Source: Physcomitrium patens (lineage: Eukaryota > Streptophyta > Bryopsida > Funariales > Funariaceae). Taken from it: a DNA stretch of 64,000 nt. The translations under genes were made by a program, and so were the position numbers. Location of the stretch: NCBI RefSeq assembly GCF_000002425.4, contig NC_037258.1, positions 5,078,024-5,142,023 of the forward strand, read 5' to 3'. Below the pieces are notes generated by a model, which did not search any database, had not been told where the DNA came from, and saw nothing but the letters and a program-made list of their open reading frames with translations. Shown here in pieces: positions 48,601 through 63,964 of the stretch (its first letter is position 1; each line of letters begins with the position of its first letter).

Positions 48601-51440
48601 AAAACTCGTATTGACATGTTAAGGTTAAGAAGAGAGCTGTACACAACCGGAAGGCTTGAAGGAAGGGCCGTAGCTAGGAAGGAGCTTAAATTGACATGGC
48701 GACCACGGTTTAGGAGTTAGGGTTTGATGTTTTTGGACAACGAGGTGACTCCATCGCGGCAAGACGGCGTGCTCCCTCGCTCTCTCCAGGCACTGTTACA
48801 TGCTTCCACCGCACAACAGCAGATGGACGAGGAGGACGAGGAAGAAGAAGAGGAGCCGCACTCCTTTCAGGAGCACCAGGAGGGAGATCTGTGGGTCTCG
48901 AAGGAGGCGGTGTCGTTGCTGGGGATGGCTTCCCCGGAGCTTGGAACATCCTTGGATTGTGCGAGCGGAGTATGTCCAGCGCCTCCGTAGCGGTCAAACA
49001 TCTACCCTGTGAAAAAAACACACTTCGGATTCTCTGCTGACGCAGTGCACCATATCTGGCCTGCATGCGACATAGCCCTTGGGCCATTGTCAACTCCCTG
49101 GCACGAAGACAAATTCCTTCGCACCTTGCGGGGAGTTTGCGAGGGCTGGATTTGTGCTGCTGTGCCCCTTCGTTAGCGTCAATGCTTGATCGTTATGCCT
49201 TGGGTGCTTTTTCGCCGTCGCAGCTGCTGCTGCTGTTTGAGTGCTGTATCCAGTGGCGAGCTCTCCCTCCGTCCGAAACATGGGGCTGGTATCTTCACCC
49301 CTTCGGGTGATGGTACCTATTCGCACGTGGTGGCATAATCTACTAAACTTTCTCATTAGCCTTGATGCAACTAGTTCTTATTCAGACTCCTGGCTCTTCC
49401 CCTCCGATTCATAGTTTGGCTGAATTCTCTCGTCTATTTTGGAATCTTTCTTCTGCAGGGCCATGCGCCTTTCGTCGCGATTGGCTACCGGGACGGAGTG
49501 AGAGTCCTCCTCTCATCTTCACATACCCAGTCCTCCTATTTTATTGGCTTGGTGGAGGCGATGGGCATTTATCTCTTCAACCTCGAATGTCGCTTTTGTC
49601 TACTCGAGTGGGTCCTCGGAAGGACCCAATTCGAGTAAAAAGGACAGACTGATGAGTTCGACACACTGGTCGAAGCGACTCGTGCAAATGCTCACTCACG
49701 AACTGCGCCGGATGGGAAAAGAAGGAAGAAAAAAACAAAAACGAAAAACAATGAATAAGAAGAAAACAAAAAATAGAACGAAATAACTCCTTTGTCTTGT
49801 CCACTACTATCCATGACTGACGCTTTGGTTGATTCCTTCCACCTGGTAAATGATTAATCGTATTCATTTGCCTCAATTTGGTTTGATAGCCTCGCATCCG
49901 TTGTTGTAAACAAGCAAAGCTTAGTCTTGCAATAATTTTTGTTCTTATTTTCCAGCTTTCCAGAAATAAAACAACGATCATCGAGAAGTTTAGACTGCTC
50001 AAAGTCAGAATTAGCCGAGCGCACACAATTTTTACATGACTTACGCAGTCAAACCCTGACGCTCGGACCACACTGATAGTTACACTAAAGATAGTATACT
50101 TCACATTTTTATGAAACTCGACTTCCGCACATCTGGTGCAATGCCTGGTGAGGAAACCTCCACCACAACATCTTTTCAACTGAAAGAAATGGATTCACGC
50201 TGCATCTATTTCAATTTCGCGTGAATTTCCCGTCCGACGCGGCGGCCCTCAGGCTGATTCCCTATTCCAACCCTAGATTAGTGCCCGTAACCCGTCGAGC
50301 TGGCACCGAGCGTGGAAGAAATCTGGCTGCCCCGAGTATAATTGTCACAGCATTAAAGATGATGAGAATATCCAGGTATCGGAAGATAATTCAAGCAGAG
50401 AATCGCATCGCTGTACAGTGCGTCGAGCTCAGGGAGGTTCCTTGAGCATTACCTCGGCATCTCGCAGGGAGGTTGACCATATGTGAGCCTCTCAGCGGCA
50501 GAGAAACTGCCTCCGCCATTTAATAGAGTCTGGCTCCAAAGTGAAGGGGCTCAAAATCCAGTGGCAATTTCGTGGGTATCAAGATATAATTCGGTGACTC
50601 GATTGCGGCCCAGAAATAGCAGGGGATGGTCAGAATTAGCGACTGTGGCCACCAATAGAATGCCATCCGATGAACAGAAAATTCGTTGGATTCTTTCGTG
50701 TCGATTTCTACACCTTGCATACTCGGCTATGATGCGTAAATTTAATAACTGAAATCGCCGCGCAATGCCTTCTGCGCTAATAAATTTGAGGAACAGCGTG
50801 GGGGAGCTTTACAGGGTCAAAAATCGTAGGCTGGTCGCTTGAAAATCCAAAAGAGGCACCCTAGTTCAGCTTTTCTAAACGCAGCGTTGGCTTTTTTGGC
50901 TCTGGGCTTTCGAACAAGTGGAAAGAAAAAAAATGAGTCGCAGCTCGTCTAAAAACTGAGTTGCAGCACCAGTCGATCAGTTTGCTCGGAAGCCCACCTC
51001 CGAAAATGGGCGTATCTCTTTCCTCTGTAAATAACAAACTTCTTAATGACTTGCGCGGGTCACTTTGTTAAATCTCTTCCCTCGCATCATAGCGACGGCA
51101 CCAACGCAAGAAGAAAAGAGAATGGGTAGTGGTGGTGGTGGTGGCGCCCATGGCGTTGCGATTCCTTTTCCACATGGAAAACCATCGTAAAAGCACGCAT
51201 CTAGGTGCCTGCAACTTGGCCGACACTAGGATTTCTTTTGTCTGTTGCCACTGAAAGGCACTCTCAGACGGATGCCTGCGCCTCTGCGACGATCAAAACC
51301 TCGCCGCAAAAAGCTCCGTTCGCGCTTCCGAGTTGTCTTCCTTGATGAAGCAACGGCGCAACGTGACCCCAAAACACTGTTAATTAATGGTGCTTCCCAG
51401 TTTTTCAGTATTGCCAGACATTTTCAACAATGTCCATGAA
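48601..51440. other. GC-richer island, probable gene or relic, product unknown
   Basis: Genic composition runs from about 48640 to 51440. At 48724-48990 (plus) an 88-codon frame has an acidic run (DEEDEEEEEEP). The opposite strand is also open (49093-48710, 127 codons, with LTATEALDILRSHNPRMF). Neither strand shows a known domain. Further short frames (50179-49577 minus; 50483-50752 plus; 51245-51439 plus, very basic RRSKPRRKKLRSRFR) are unrecognised. A (GGT)n tract lies at 51129-51144. Confidence 0.3.
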
Positions 51441-51552
51441 GAAGAAGAAGACGACCCACAGATTCATAATTTGTGTGTGGGATCGTCTTATTGCATTACA
51501 TTCTGAGACTTCAAGTAAAGAGTCTTGCTAGCTCACCTTATTGGATATGTGA

Positions 51553-51589
<37 letters not shown>

Positions 51590-51850
51590 TCTTTACATAA
51601 AATTAAACTTGAGGTATTAAGCACTCAGATAATAGTGATTAAAATGCACAACTTTTTACACAAAAAAGCTCTTCCAAATCGTCTAGATATGGGATTCCTG
51701 TAGCTGCATAGATTTAGATTGCTGCATCTTTTCTCGTGTATATGAATAATTGACAACCTACAACTGTGTTATCAATGTGGAAGTGAAGCTTTTATGTCCA
51801 CTCTCACATCGGAACATAATTGGCATTGTAAACATTTCTAAATGAGTTTG

Positions 51851-51883
<33 letters not shown>

Positions 51884-54676
51884 TTGTGTTTTTTCCTAAG
51901 AAATACCTCAACAAAAACTTCCTTTTCTGCTAAAAAAATCATGCCCTCCTTGTAATGAAAATATTAGCAAAATAACAATCTTTTTTTCTTTTCTTTTCTT
52001 TTTTCTCCCAAATTTTGTAAGACGACAAGCAAAGTCTTCGAAAGAAAGGCTTCTTACACCCATTGGAGCTATTTGTGAAATTAGTTAAAAATGAATATTC
52101 TGTGTTCTTTTCTGCATCCTGTATCATCATGAGAGTAACTCTTCAAAAGGCCAAGCCGATTAAGGAAACAGTCTTGGCTAAAATTGAAAAAGTCCCTTTT
52201 GAGCAGCTGTTACTTTCAGAGCAAACTCTCAAATGCAACTTCAAGGGCTTTACTCCTTCAATTTTTTAATTCTAAGTAACTGAGAAGCACTTGATTGGTT
52301 CATATATACAGTTTTTTAAAGAAAGGAATTGTACGAGAAAATGGATTTTGTGAGGATAAGAGGCCAGGTGCCTTGAATCTCTAAAGAAGGGAAGAATGTC
52401 TATGGCCATGAAAGAGCAAAAAAGAGACACACAGAACGAGAGAACGAGATCCTCCAAATGAAACCAAACAAAACACAGACACAATCAGACTAACTGAGTG
52501 ACTGACTCATTTCATCCACTCAGAAAGATAATACACACACACACACACACACAGTTATATATATATATATATATATATAACACAGATCCTTACAGATTCT
52601 GCAAAGAAAGCAGTTGGAGTGCAGACAGCCTTTAACCAAAGCACATTCACACACTCTAGCCCCCTTAGCTCTCTATCTTGCTCACTTCTCATCTTGCTGA
52701 GTTGGACCCTTTTGTCATTACATTGTTGTAGTTGGGTTTAGGGTTTCATGGGGTGGTGGTGGAATTGCCTTCTACATCATCTTGTTGATGGGGTGGTAGT
52801 GGTAGTTGTGAAGAAGCTTCACCTTCATTCAAGTGTTTGTTTTGCAGTGTTTTGGTGTTTGGTTACTGTTGGGATCAGAGCCACCCAAAATGTCAAATGA
52901 CGATAAATGATATTGTTGCACTGCCATTGCCTCATTGTTATTGTCAACAAACAGGTGGACAATGATGTAGAGTTGATGGGCTGTGAATGAAAGAAGAGGA
53001 TAAATGAAGGGAGCGTGAAGGGACATTAAAGAGATGGGTAATGAAAGAAATAAAGAAATAAATTATATGTGTCACTCCTGCTAATACTTTTGTTTTGCTG
53101 CTTTTTTTTTTTTCTAGTGAAGAATTCTCTTGTCAACAATAATGTCTCACATAACAATCTATAAGTATTGCATAACTTAAAACTCAATTGAGACCTTCAA
53201 TGTTGCATTCAAACTTAACTTGAAGGTCAACTTCAAATATTAAAAGAATTAAATAATTTTGATGTTCCTGATCATAGTGTATTTATATCAATATATCAAA
53301 CATATCATCACTGTCATTATTGTTTTTATTATTATTATTTATCTACTTTAAAAAAAAATTAGGGAATATTTATTTATTTATTTATTTTATTTAATGAATG
53401 TTATTGAGTTATTTTTATTAGGATGAAATAGGGATTTTTAAAGTCCTCTCATAAAAAGCTTTTGCAAATCTGCATAGCATGCACCATTTCTAAATGATAA
53501 GCAATCCAATGACTTATTTTATTGCACATACATGCACAAAACACTGATGGTCCGATTAATCATATATCCAATTAGTTTTGTATTGTGTTAAAGAAGCCAT
53601 ATTATACTAGCAACTTGGAAGAAAAGTTGAATTTATCTCAAAACAAATAGACAAATACCTTGTTCACCAATTCAACAACCAGTCCATCAGCATGTAGCTT
53701 TTGCACAACAAGACACACATGTTATTAACACCCTTGAAGATGCTTCAAATAAAAACAAAATATGATGCAGATAAGATTTAGTAAGCTTGTTGCATAATTC
53801 ACAGGTTGAATATAAGGTTGAAATTCATAAACACACTATGCATAAAATACTGAAATATATCCAATACATTGATAAGTTGAATACCCATGACAACATATTC
53901 AATGTACTCATATCTATATCTATACATATATATTATGCTTGAAACATAGCCCTTTTGCTTCCCCTCTCTTAAGATAGTGTGGTTATACATAGAAATGCCC
54001 ATATATCTAAACATTTATTATTATTATTATTATTATTATTTATTATTAAATACAAAAATAAAGTGCTTATTTTTCTATAAAACAAACAAACAAACAAACA
54101 AACAAAAAAACCAATAGCAATTGAAGAAGAAAACACATGAGCATGCAAGATGCTCTACTTTTCCAAAGATGCGATTATTTGAAGAGGATTTAATGACATG
54201 GAATCTAGTTGTAGATTCTCTACATGCAAAGATGAGGATGTGCAATAGCACCACCTCTTGTCTCACTTTGTCCATGTTTTGGCTCATGTGCCATGGATGA
54301 GAGCTTCACTTATGAGGCATTGAAAAATGTGTATTCTAATGTCAAATTCTATGCATTTTTCATTGCCATCCATCATGAAAGTGTTGGTAGAAAATTTTAG
54401 TTTTTGCACTAGAAAATTGAATTTGCAGGGAATTAAAGAGATCTATGCAGAAACAGAGAGAATTTAACTACATCTGGAAAAAGAAAAAGAAGTCTAAAAA
54501 TAAACATAGCACAAACATTAAAGGGTGGAGTAGTAAGACCTAAATCTTGATCTTTGTTCTTTGTCATGTATATTTGTCTTCATTTCATTGTAAGAAACAG
54601 CATATGCTGAGACTTCAACCATGTCTAAGACTCAATGTGTGAGTGTACTTGAATAATCATTTGGGTAAAAAAATTG

Positions 54677-54707
<31 letters not shown>

Positions 54708-55600
54708 TGTAAACAAATACATTCGTATAGAAGTATAATGGTTTCTTAAACTGTTCACAACATTCTTAGTTTATTGCAATATTTTACATGTATTTGATTT
54801 CTTCACTTAAATTAAGTTTTAAACTTGATGAATTTAATTTTTGCAAAATTTAATTGCACATTTCTTATATATATATATATATATATTTAATGGTAAAATT
54901 ATTGATGATTTTTCATATTGTTATGAATTAATTAATGTTGGTATAGACATAGTACACCATTTTATTTATTTTTACAACTTCCCACTTTTTTATTATTTAA
55001 ATCATGAAATATGTTAGGAGTTTCTTAAAAGACAATTTTTAAAACTTAAAATTCAAATTTAATATCATTGAAGACCCCTCATGCATTGTTACTTAAAAAG
55101 ATACTTAATAATGGATTATATCAATGTCGCTAGTTTTATTTAAATATTTATACATTTATACTTCAAATATACTTGGATATTAGAGCATTACCTAATTTTT
55201 TTGGTTTGTTTATCCATTCCATTTAGTGTGTTGCATACCAACCTTCTAATATGAGATATTAAATTTGTGTGTGTGAGATGTTTTAGTTTACAATTATAAA
55301 TAAATAATTGTTGAATGAATTCCTTACTTTTATTGAAATCAAGCATTAGACAACCATTAACTAATTTTGACTTTTCCTATCTAAATCTTACCATCATACA
55401 TTCATGATTCCACAAAGTCATGCAATGCAGCACTAGGTCACTTCTGAATGCATCTCCAACATCACATTTACAAGACAATATCAGCCATTCATAAAAGCTT
55501 TCTCCCTCATACTTTCCCTTTTATTTCTAACACCTCCACTGCAATTTTCAACAACACAAGAAATGCCATGCATACACACACACACACAAGTGAAGGAAGT
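51441..55600. other. Intergenic DNA with microsatellites
   Basis: No gene is recognised. (TA)n lies at 51558-51586, and an 11-base inverted repeat (GTAAAGAGTCT / AGACTCTTTAC) flanks it. There is a compound (CA)n-(TA)n tract at 52531-52580, (TTA)n near 54015-54045, and (TA)n at 54677-54710 and 54866-54887. Confidence 0.5.
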
Positions 55601-56600
55601 GAGCGATGCATGACACTCACAAGCTCACAAACTGGAGCTAGACTTGAGAACGGCGCCGCAAGGGGACGCTCTGCGGTGTTCGCCGCAGCTCAGCTCTCTA
55701 TCATCGCTGATCCAATCCCTTCAATCTAGATCCAGTTGGGTTGGATCGTGAATGTGAGAAAGTGCGTGGGGGGGTGTGTAGCTCATCTGCCGAGCCTTGC
55801 GGGGTGTCTTTCCGAGGTTGGTTGTGTCTCGAGTCTCGCCCGAATCCCACTTCGGGGCCCTGCTGACTGCGCTGGCTCCGATGCCCCGCTACCACAGAGG
55901 CACTGGTGCTGCTTTTGCAGGACCAGCAACAACCTTGCTCACCATCCCAAGTCTCGAAGGTCGCGTTGCACAGTGAGAGTGTGAGCTGCGATAGTGCTTT
56001 GTGATGGCTGCTCAGCCGCAGTTGCTCCAGTGGCAAACGCTGCAGCGCGCCTTCGTTGGTGAGGCGTTCAGATCTGGGGCTTCTTTGAATGGCCTCTTGC
56101 ACTGGCCATCATCAATGCGCTCATTCTCATAGAACCCCCCGCCAGATTGCACTAGAGCGCTGCTTCTCCCTCGCTCTCATGCTCAGATCGGACTGTGGTA
56201 TGTTGTCCTCTAGTGACAAAAACGTGCTCCTGTACCCTGCTGCGATCAGCGACGCCACTGCATGCCGCATCGTTTAGGTTGTGATGTCATTTGGTACGAG
56301 TGCCGATCAGAAAGAGGGGTGGCTTTCGGAATAGCTTCAACTGTGGGGTGAATCTTCTACAGACTTTTTACGTGCAAGAGGGAGCGAGTTACTGTGATCG
56401 AGGAAGGCTGCGGGAAGACATGTACGAACCTGGCATAATGGCAAGGGCGGTCGGCAGAAACCATACAAGGTGGTGTCCGTCAGCAGGAGGAAACAATGTG
56501 ATGGTTGCAAAGATGGGGAGTGAAACGAGGGTTGTTGCAAGGAAAGAGATGAACTTGACAATCTGCCGTGATGAAGGCAGTTATGTCTCTGCATGACGTG
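55601..56600. other. GC-rich island, product unknown
   Basis: A sharply delimited GC-rich stretch begins near 55630. Both strands carry open frames (plus 55736-55984, 56089-56277 and 56291-56596; minus 56102-55701), none with a recognisable domain. Such islands elsewhere in the window contain gene starts, so this may be a 5' leader or a non-coding gene. Confidence 0.3.
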
Positions 56601-59000
56601 TTTATTTTTTACATCACCCAATTAAACCGGACGTGGAAAGCCAGGTATCTGTTAGAAAATTGAATGCCAGTAATAAGCATCCTTCAATCTCATCCTCTGA
56701 AAGGGTTGATTGCATGCAATACTGAAGAGTCATACGTAAAACCTACCATCGTATCATGTACCTTTTCATCGTTAATTTCTAATTTTTGGTATTTTATGAG
56801 CATCACATGGTCTCTCAACCTGGACGCTGGATCAAATAGCATCTGCAGTCACTTAATGGCCCAGACTGGTGTAATGGAATATACTAGAGTTAACATTATG
56901 TGTGCGGGTGGGACTGTTTCATAATTGTTGATCATCGGGGGCAGCGAGTAGCTGTCATGGCCCTGGAGCGACACGCTAGACCCCATTTACGCGGTAAGAA
57001 ATCCACGTTTCCAGCGTCGGACGATTAGTCTGGAACGAGGTCGTGATAGAAAAGAGGCATTTTTATTTTTATTTTTTGTTTTCTAGTTTGGTAGCCTTTA
57101 TAAAAAGTGAGCGGTATTAGATGTACAAATTTACAATTTAAGAGTCTGCGGACAGATCAACAACTACCGGACTTTGGGTGCTGGAATCGTACGAGACGAT
57201 AAGTTACAGTTCCCTGGCTGATACCAGAAACGCGTAGGGTTTGTCTCCAACTGCAGCATGGTTGCCACTGCAATCTGCCACAAAGCTTCACAGACAGAGA
57301 AGTGGGCAGAACGTCGTCAGATACTCCTGTGTTCGCACACCGATCGGCTGCTTTCCCCACAAATGATGAGCGCGTCTCTCTAAAAGGTACACCCAAGCAA
57401 GGCAGCAGCATACCTTGAAAATGTATACTTCTCATTTTAAATTTTCCTGCAGCAACAGGTTTAAGGATAGTACAACAAAAACTATTCGTTAACGGGGGGA
57501 GATCAGCTGCACGCTATCTTCTCACTGAAAGAAGAAGAAGAAAAATAAACGGGTTTCCAGATTGCTTACCAGGTCATGGCAGAAGTCCGGTGATCTGCTC
57601 TTTCCTCCAGACTCCTAACCTGAGCAAGCACAATTACGGACGAAATAAGAATTGAACTCATGGGAGAATATTAAAAGCTAATTCTGTTGACTTAACATAA
57701 TCACAGGGCACTTCACGCGAAATGTAGCAGCACTACCAGATACCGCAATTTTTTTAAATTAGTATAATTTACCAGAAGATCATATTTCTCTAATTTCTTG
57801 AGTATCTGCACACATGAGAGCCTTTAATGACAGTGTTCTGAGAAGGTTCATCAAATCATACGCAGAATCCTGGTCCAGATGCTTGGAGTTCACCCAGGCA
57901 GTTCTTGGAGGTGGCAGCCCTCCACTTGAGGTTGCTGATGAAGTGTGCGAGATTCGTAATCCATCCCCAGCAGCTCTAAAGCAGTCATGTAACGTCACGT
58001 GGTTCCAATCCGCAAGGAAGAAGCTTACACTCCCCTGCTGAGGCGCGTGTGAAGCCAACCTACTATATTTTTAAAGATCATGTTGTGGCCCGGATCCCAT
58101 TGCCCCTGCATCATACTAATCAGTTCATCAATGATAATCTAGAGTTTCACGACCCCTCACCTCACACCCAACTTGATGAGTTCCTCGAATCTAGAGACCT
58201 GTTGCGCGTATCACTCCACAAGTCAACATGCTTTAAAACTCCTCTCAAGCCTGCTTTGGCAGAAGGTTAACCAGTAATTTCTCGCAAAGCCCTTTTCGGC
58301 GGCAGTTCTAGTAAGTTACATTACCGTGCTGATGTACAATCTACCAACACAATATCTGGGGATTTTATGTTTTTGCATTCTGTTACTAATTCACATTTTG
58401 ATCGCTTATCTTTCACCAATCCTAATGTTCATATCGATTTTACCTGCTACTTGCTCTCCAATCCCCTTTGTCTGTTGCGCATAAATGAATTACCTTCTTC
58501 TGTCAAAGTCCAGCACTGCTCTCATCTATTAAGTGGTTCCATCTGCAAGGAAATCAATCAATCAATCAAACAAAAAGAAGTAATTGGAAAATGAAATTTC
58601 GAAAAGAAAATCTGTGCATACAAGTGTAATCTTAGGGGCTATTATGTCAACTTTTACTCTGTATTCGGATTGATTCATAACCAAGATTAGAGTGTAAGCA
58701 AGGTTAGTAAATGAGTTGTTCTAACTACCTCATAAGAGTACAGTACTTTATACAATTTGAATAGTACCTTTGTCGGGTAAAATACCCCCTCCAGGTAGCC
58801 TTACGAGGGTGATGAGACTGATTGTTTGTAGACCTGCAGCTCAGCATTCGAGGATTGGTTTCAAGTAGTTGAAATACTTGATTCCTACTTTCCTCTCCCA
58901 GTTTTCCATGCAGCTCTTCCAGAATCCCAACTGAAATACGTTTATAATGCAATGAAATTGCAGATGAGGAAACAAACCTTCAGTGTATCATATTATCTGA
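56601..59000 (-). other. Exon-like pieces on the minus strand, gene not identified
   Basis: Several minus-strand stretches have splice-like borders. One begins after TATTTCAG at about 58940 and encodes GILEELHGKLGEESRNQVFQ, with a weak donor near 58834. One is ATACTCAAGAAATTAGAG (58 kb part, about 57806-57774), flanked by GTGTGCAG and a GTAAAT donor. One at about 57620-57576 lies between a GCTCAG acceptor and GTAAGC donor and encodes VRSLEERADHRTSAM. I could not join them in one frame or recognise the protein, so it may be a decayed gene. Confidence 0.25.
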
Positions 59001-62000
59001 AGGTCACTATTTTCCACCCAAAAAAAGAGCCTCACAAACTGGTTTGGTGGGACATCATGAATACATGATGCTGCGGTGGCTTAGCAACAGGTGGAGTTTA
59101 ACTGTATTCTTCTTCTTCTTATGATTATTATTATTATTATAATTGTTTATTTATAATAATTTTGGTAAATTATGTTTAATAAGACGATCGAGTTGCGATT
59201 ATTCTTTCATTAGAATTTATGTTCTTTGATGCTCTTGCTCTACAGCAAAGTCTCAATTTTTTTTAAAATCAAAATATGATGTCATAAGTCCTAATCAACT
59301 TACTGCCAATCGATTTCCAGGAATAAGTGAAACTTGAGTCATGTGATATAATGCTTCCGAAAAAGACGCAAATTTTAAAGTAATCACCTAAACAAATATT
59401 GATTCATAGCTCCTCGTAATTACTCACTGGCTCTGATTCTGAGAAGACGTTTAAAAGTGTTACTGTTGCTTACGACAAGATTTCAGTATGTTTCACGACC
59501 ATCAATTTTTTTGTTTTCTGCATCACGTAACACTACGCATTAGTAATCGCGATAAGCCAAAGTGGGTCAGGTCCATTAATCATAAGCAGAATCCAGTTGC
59601 TTGAGTCAACTGGAGTCACCTTAATCCCTACACAAAAAAAACAGTGTTTGTTTGCGAATGCATTCAAGGATATTGTCCTCCTATGCTGCCATCGCCTACT
59701 TATAAGACTAGGATAGTCGGCTCAGAGGGTGGCACACTGTATGTCACAAATAGAAGAACAGGAACTAGGGTTAATCACAAAAATAGATTTCATTTATAAC
59801 CCACTCTTGATTGGATATAGAAATTTATTGGATATAGACTCAACCTCACTCTGTCAATTGACACATACAAGCATTTGAAGTTTTTTATGAAGATTCTATT
59901 TTCATATCAACACATCCAATTTTTATATAAAAAGGATTTGCAATTTGTCTTTTAAGTTTGTGGAATGCAAATAAGAGATTAATTAATGGCATATATTGCA
60001 AAACAAGATAAGAAAATATTTAATTTAAAATATAAAAAGTAGAACATGGCAAAGATAAAATAAAATGGCATTCTAAATCCAAATTATCAACTTGATTAGT
60101 CCAACATATGGAACAAAATTTGGGCAAGAGAGGGGGCTATGCTTCTTTGGTTAATTTGGCATAAAGGTACTACAATTGATGTATAAATGGCTAAAATTTA
60201 TTTAAGTATCTATCATCTATGTCAGCTATGTATCTTGTAAGTATCAAAAATCACACTACATAGATTCTAGAAATATTAGCAAAAATATAGTAGTGAAAAT
60301 TTTGATTATACATAAAATGATTTTGAAATATTGTAGTTGGGTTCTTTTAAAAGTAATCAAAAAAATTATTTTTTAGGAAATTCTGGTCTAAATAATTTAA
60401 CATCATTTAGTCTTAATCAAACAACAGTTGAATATGAAATCTATGGATTTGACAAAACATACATATTTGTTTCTGATGATGATATCTATTTTGATATGCA
60501 CATAAAGAAAATAATGTGGACATAAAAGTTGAAACATATAAAATATTAAAAAAATAAATAAAGATAAGAGTAATATTTTTCTTTTAAAATACAATAAAAC
60601 TTAATTATTAAAAAAAATACTGGAGTATAGAAATTGAAGAGTCTATAGATGGATTTATAAATTTTTTCTTAGTAGAATTATGATATATCATCTCCCTTCT
60701 TTAGAATGGAAATACAACAAGTAATTAATTTATGCAAAATAATCTATTTTTTATGCTTAGTTATCAAAAATCATAAATTTTCATATCTTGTTAATCTCAG
60801 ATAATTAAATTTTGAGGCACATGTAAAAAAATTGAATAAAAAGACATACTCCAATGTTTTTTGGAGTAGCTCTAAGTTTCCTCAAAGTGGGAGCAATGTG
60901 CTAAGAAATTATTTTTAGTATGTATAGTTAAAAATTTAGATTTTATTTTTTATTTATTTTTATTTTTTTAATTAAAATTTATTAAGACAAGAAACTAAAA
61001 ATCATTTTAGAGAATAAACCATGTAACACCAATCCAATTTTTTCTTTCAAAACAAAGACCTTGGTCATTAATATTATTAAAACTAAAAGAATTATAGATT
61101 ATATATATACAGAGAGATATTCATACTCTTTAAAAGTAAGAAAAAAGTATATAAGAATTATAATTGTGTAATTTTAAAATTCAATCTGAGCCAACTTCAT
61201 GATTTAGAATTCCATGTCCTTTTATTTACATTTTATGTTATATTTTTTTTAAAATTTAATCAATATTAGTAGCTAAAGCTCAAATAATATTTATCAAATT
61301 TATTGATAATTAATTGTATTATTTTTATTCCTTGTATTTTTTTTACTAATTTTATTTTGAAGAAATCTTAAAAGATTATTAAAAAATGTTTTATAACTGA
61401 ATATTTTTAAAAAATAGAAATAAAATATATATGATTATTTTAAATTATTAATAATTATATAGAAAAGCTTAATTTTCTTCTAAATATTTATGAAATATAA
61501 ATCTTAACTTAATTTTAATTTTTAAAAATTGATTAATTTAATGGTTAGCAGTAATAAGAAAATAAACTAAGAAATTAAATTAAAAATGCTCGCTTAAAAG
61601 AAATATATAAGAAAGAGATATAAGAATATTAATATATTGATTAAGCATAAATAGAATACATCAAGACCTTGGTGATAATTAGAACATCAAATGTAGTGTA
61701 TATAATAAAGATCTAGCTTGCATGTAATAATTATATTAGATATATTGTAGAAATCCATTTAATTTTAATATCTATTCTATTTTTAATTTTTTAATTATAT
61801 GCATAAATAAATAAATAAATAAAAATATATATATAATGGTAATGCTATATATATATATATATTTAATATTTAATAATGCACGTGGCTCATGCTTCTTTTA
61901 GTTATATTACAATGTTCATTATTTTACAAAAGTTGAAAAGAAAAGAAAAGAAAAGAATCTTCTTAGTTCCATTAGGTTTTGAAAGTAGAGTTTTTTGGAC

Positions 62001-62038
62001 CAAATTATAGAGTTAATTTAACAATAGATGAACATGGA

Positions 62039-62080
<42 letters not shown>

Positions 62081-63964
62081 TTTTTTCTATTAGTATTTCT
62101 TAAATTAAAAGAAAAGCGATAAAAAAACAACAAATTATATAAACTTAAAATCTAATTTAAAATCTAATTATACAATAATATGCCTATATATTTTTTAATT
62201 TTGTAATTCTAATTGCAATTTAAATGCCTTAGAAGATCTTAGAGCTCTTAAACTATCTTTTTATATGGCATTAAAAGATCTAATAAACAACTTTATTAGA
62301 GTTGTAAAGTGTATATGAACCAATATTGAATAATTCGAAAAGAAAAAAAAGAAGAAGATATCAATTGACTTTTTTCCTGAGTTCTAATAAAAGATAGAAA
62401 ATAGAAGTAAAATTTACCAATTTAATAAAAATAAAAACTTAATTATCTACAAAAATTTATTTATATGTGTGTATTGTATTTGAGTTCTTTTAATATTAAA
62501 TATTAAAATAATTTCTTATATTATATTTAAAAAATATCTATATATATTATAAGAAAAAATATTATAAATTTAAAAATTTAAACCATTCATTATCATATAA
62601 GAAAAGAAATACAATTATATATTTTAGAAAGGAACTTGCTTCTAATTTCTGAACTATACATTTAATTAAGACTAAGAAATGCAAAAGAATTATAAAATTA
62701 TAAAAAATAATTAAATAGATAAAAAATCCTATATGTGAAATCAAATTATGAGAAGAAAAAAAATAGATACAATTTGGATCTTCTTTAACACTAAAGAATC
62801 TAAATCTTTTGCTTGATTAAATAGAAACACCACTCCCATATGTTTACTAGATAATCAAATTTGAGACAATAGAAGCTTTATTAAAGGCAACATGATTTAA
62901 TGCAATTCTAAAGTAAATCAATATTTTTTAATCATTCTTAGCCAAATGCATTATTGCAAAAAGAAACTACAAAAGTAAAGTACATCAACTTGGATTAAAA
63001 TTGAAGCATTGCAACTGCAGAGGTGGAGTAGTGACAAAGAGGTAAGACAACTTATATACTACAATGGTGAAAAAAAAATACAAGAATAGTGCAAATTGTT
63101 TGGAAACCATGAGGCAAAAAAAAACAAAAACAAAAACAAAAAACAAAAAAAACAAACAAACAAACACGAAAAAAAAGAAGTAGAAACACCAACATCTAAG
63201 ATCTACCATTGCTAAAGCAATAAAAATAATCCAAATAAATTCATATTTTAGAAGCTCTGCCTATGATAGATGTATATCTACGTAGGCATAGTTAATTAAA
63301 TCAAACTGTAGAGTATAGAAGTTGGAAGCAGCTCAATGCTATAACCACGATGAATATTCAATATAACCTCATTTAATATTGCCTAGACCTTAAAAATGTA
63401 TTTGGTGAAGTATACACTAAGTACATGAAGAATGGCAACATAACAAACTATAATATTGGCAACCTATTAGAATGTAAACTCAGTAGCTCAAAGATGGATA
63501 AAATACAAATCGAAACAGATTCAATTAGTCAATTTTGACCTATTTTCTTACAAAATGTTTTGCTTTCATTAATGCATCCTTTATTCCTTCTTTTAAATTG
63601 AGTTATTTTGATGTTTTAATCATTTCCATTCTTGTAGAAGATAAAATAGATGCATCAGAATAAAAATTATTTTTTTTAATAGGTTTTTTCTATGCAAGAA
63701 GGCAAGGAAATTCGACATATTTGTATATGATAGATGATAAATTTCCTGAAAGACAAGACATTAATAATCACAAGTTCTTTTCTATAGAACTTGGTTTCAA
63801 TAAAAAAAAATAATGAATCTCTGAATTTTATGATGCGAAAATATTAGTTATGTTGAAAAAAATATCTGTAAAGTATAGAATCTAAATTAAACATATTTAT
63901 ATTCTAGAATCATAAATTTTATATAAGACAAATCTAAGAACATGTAGAATTTATGGTTTCATAC

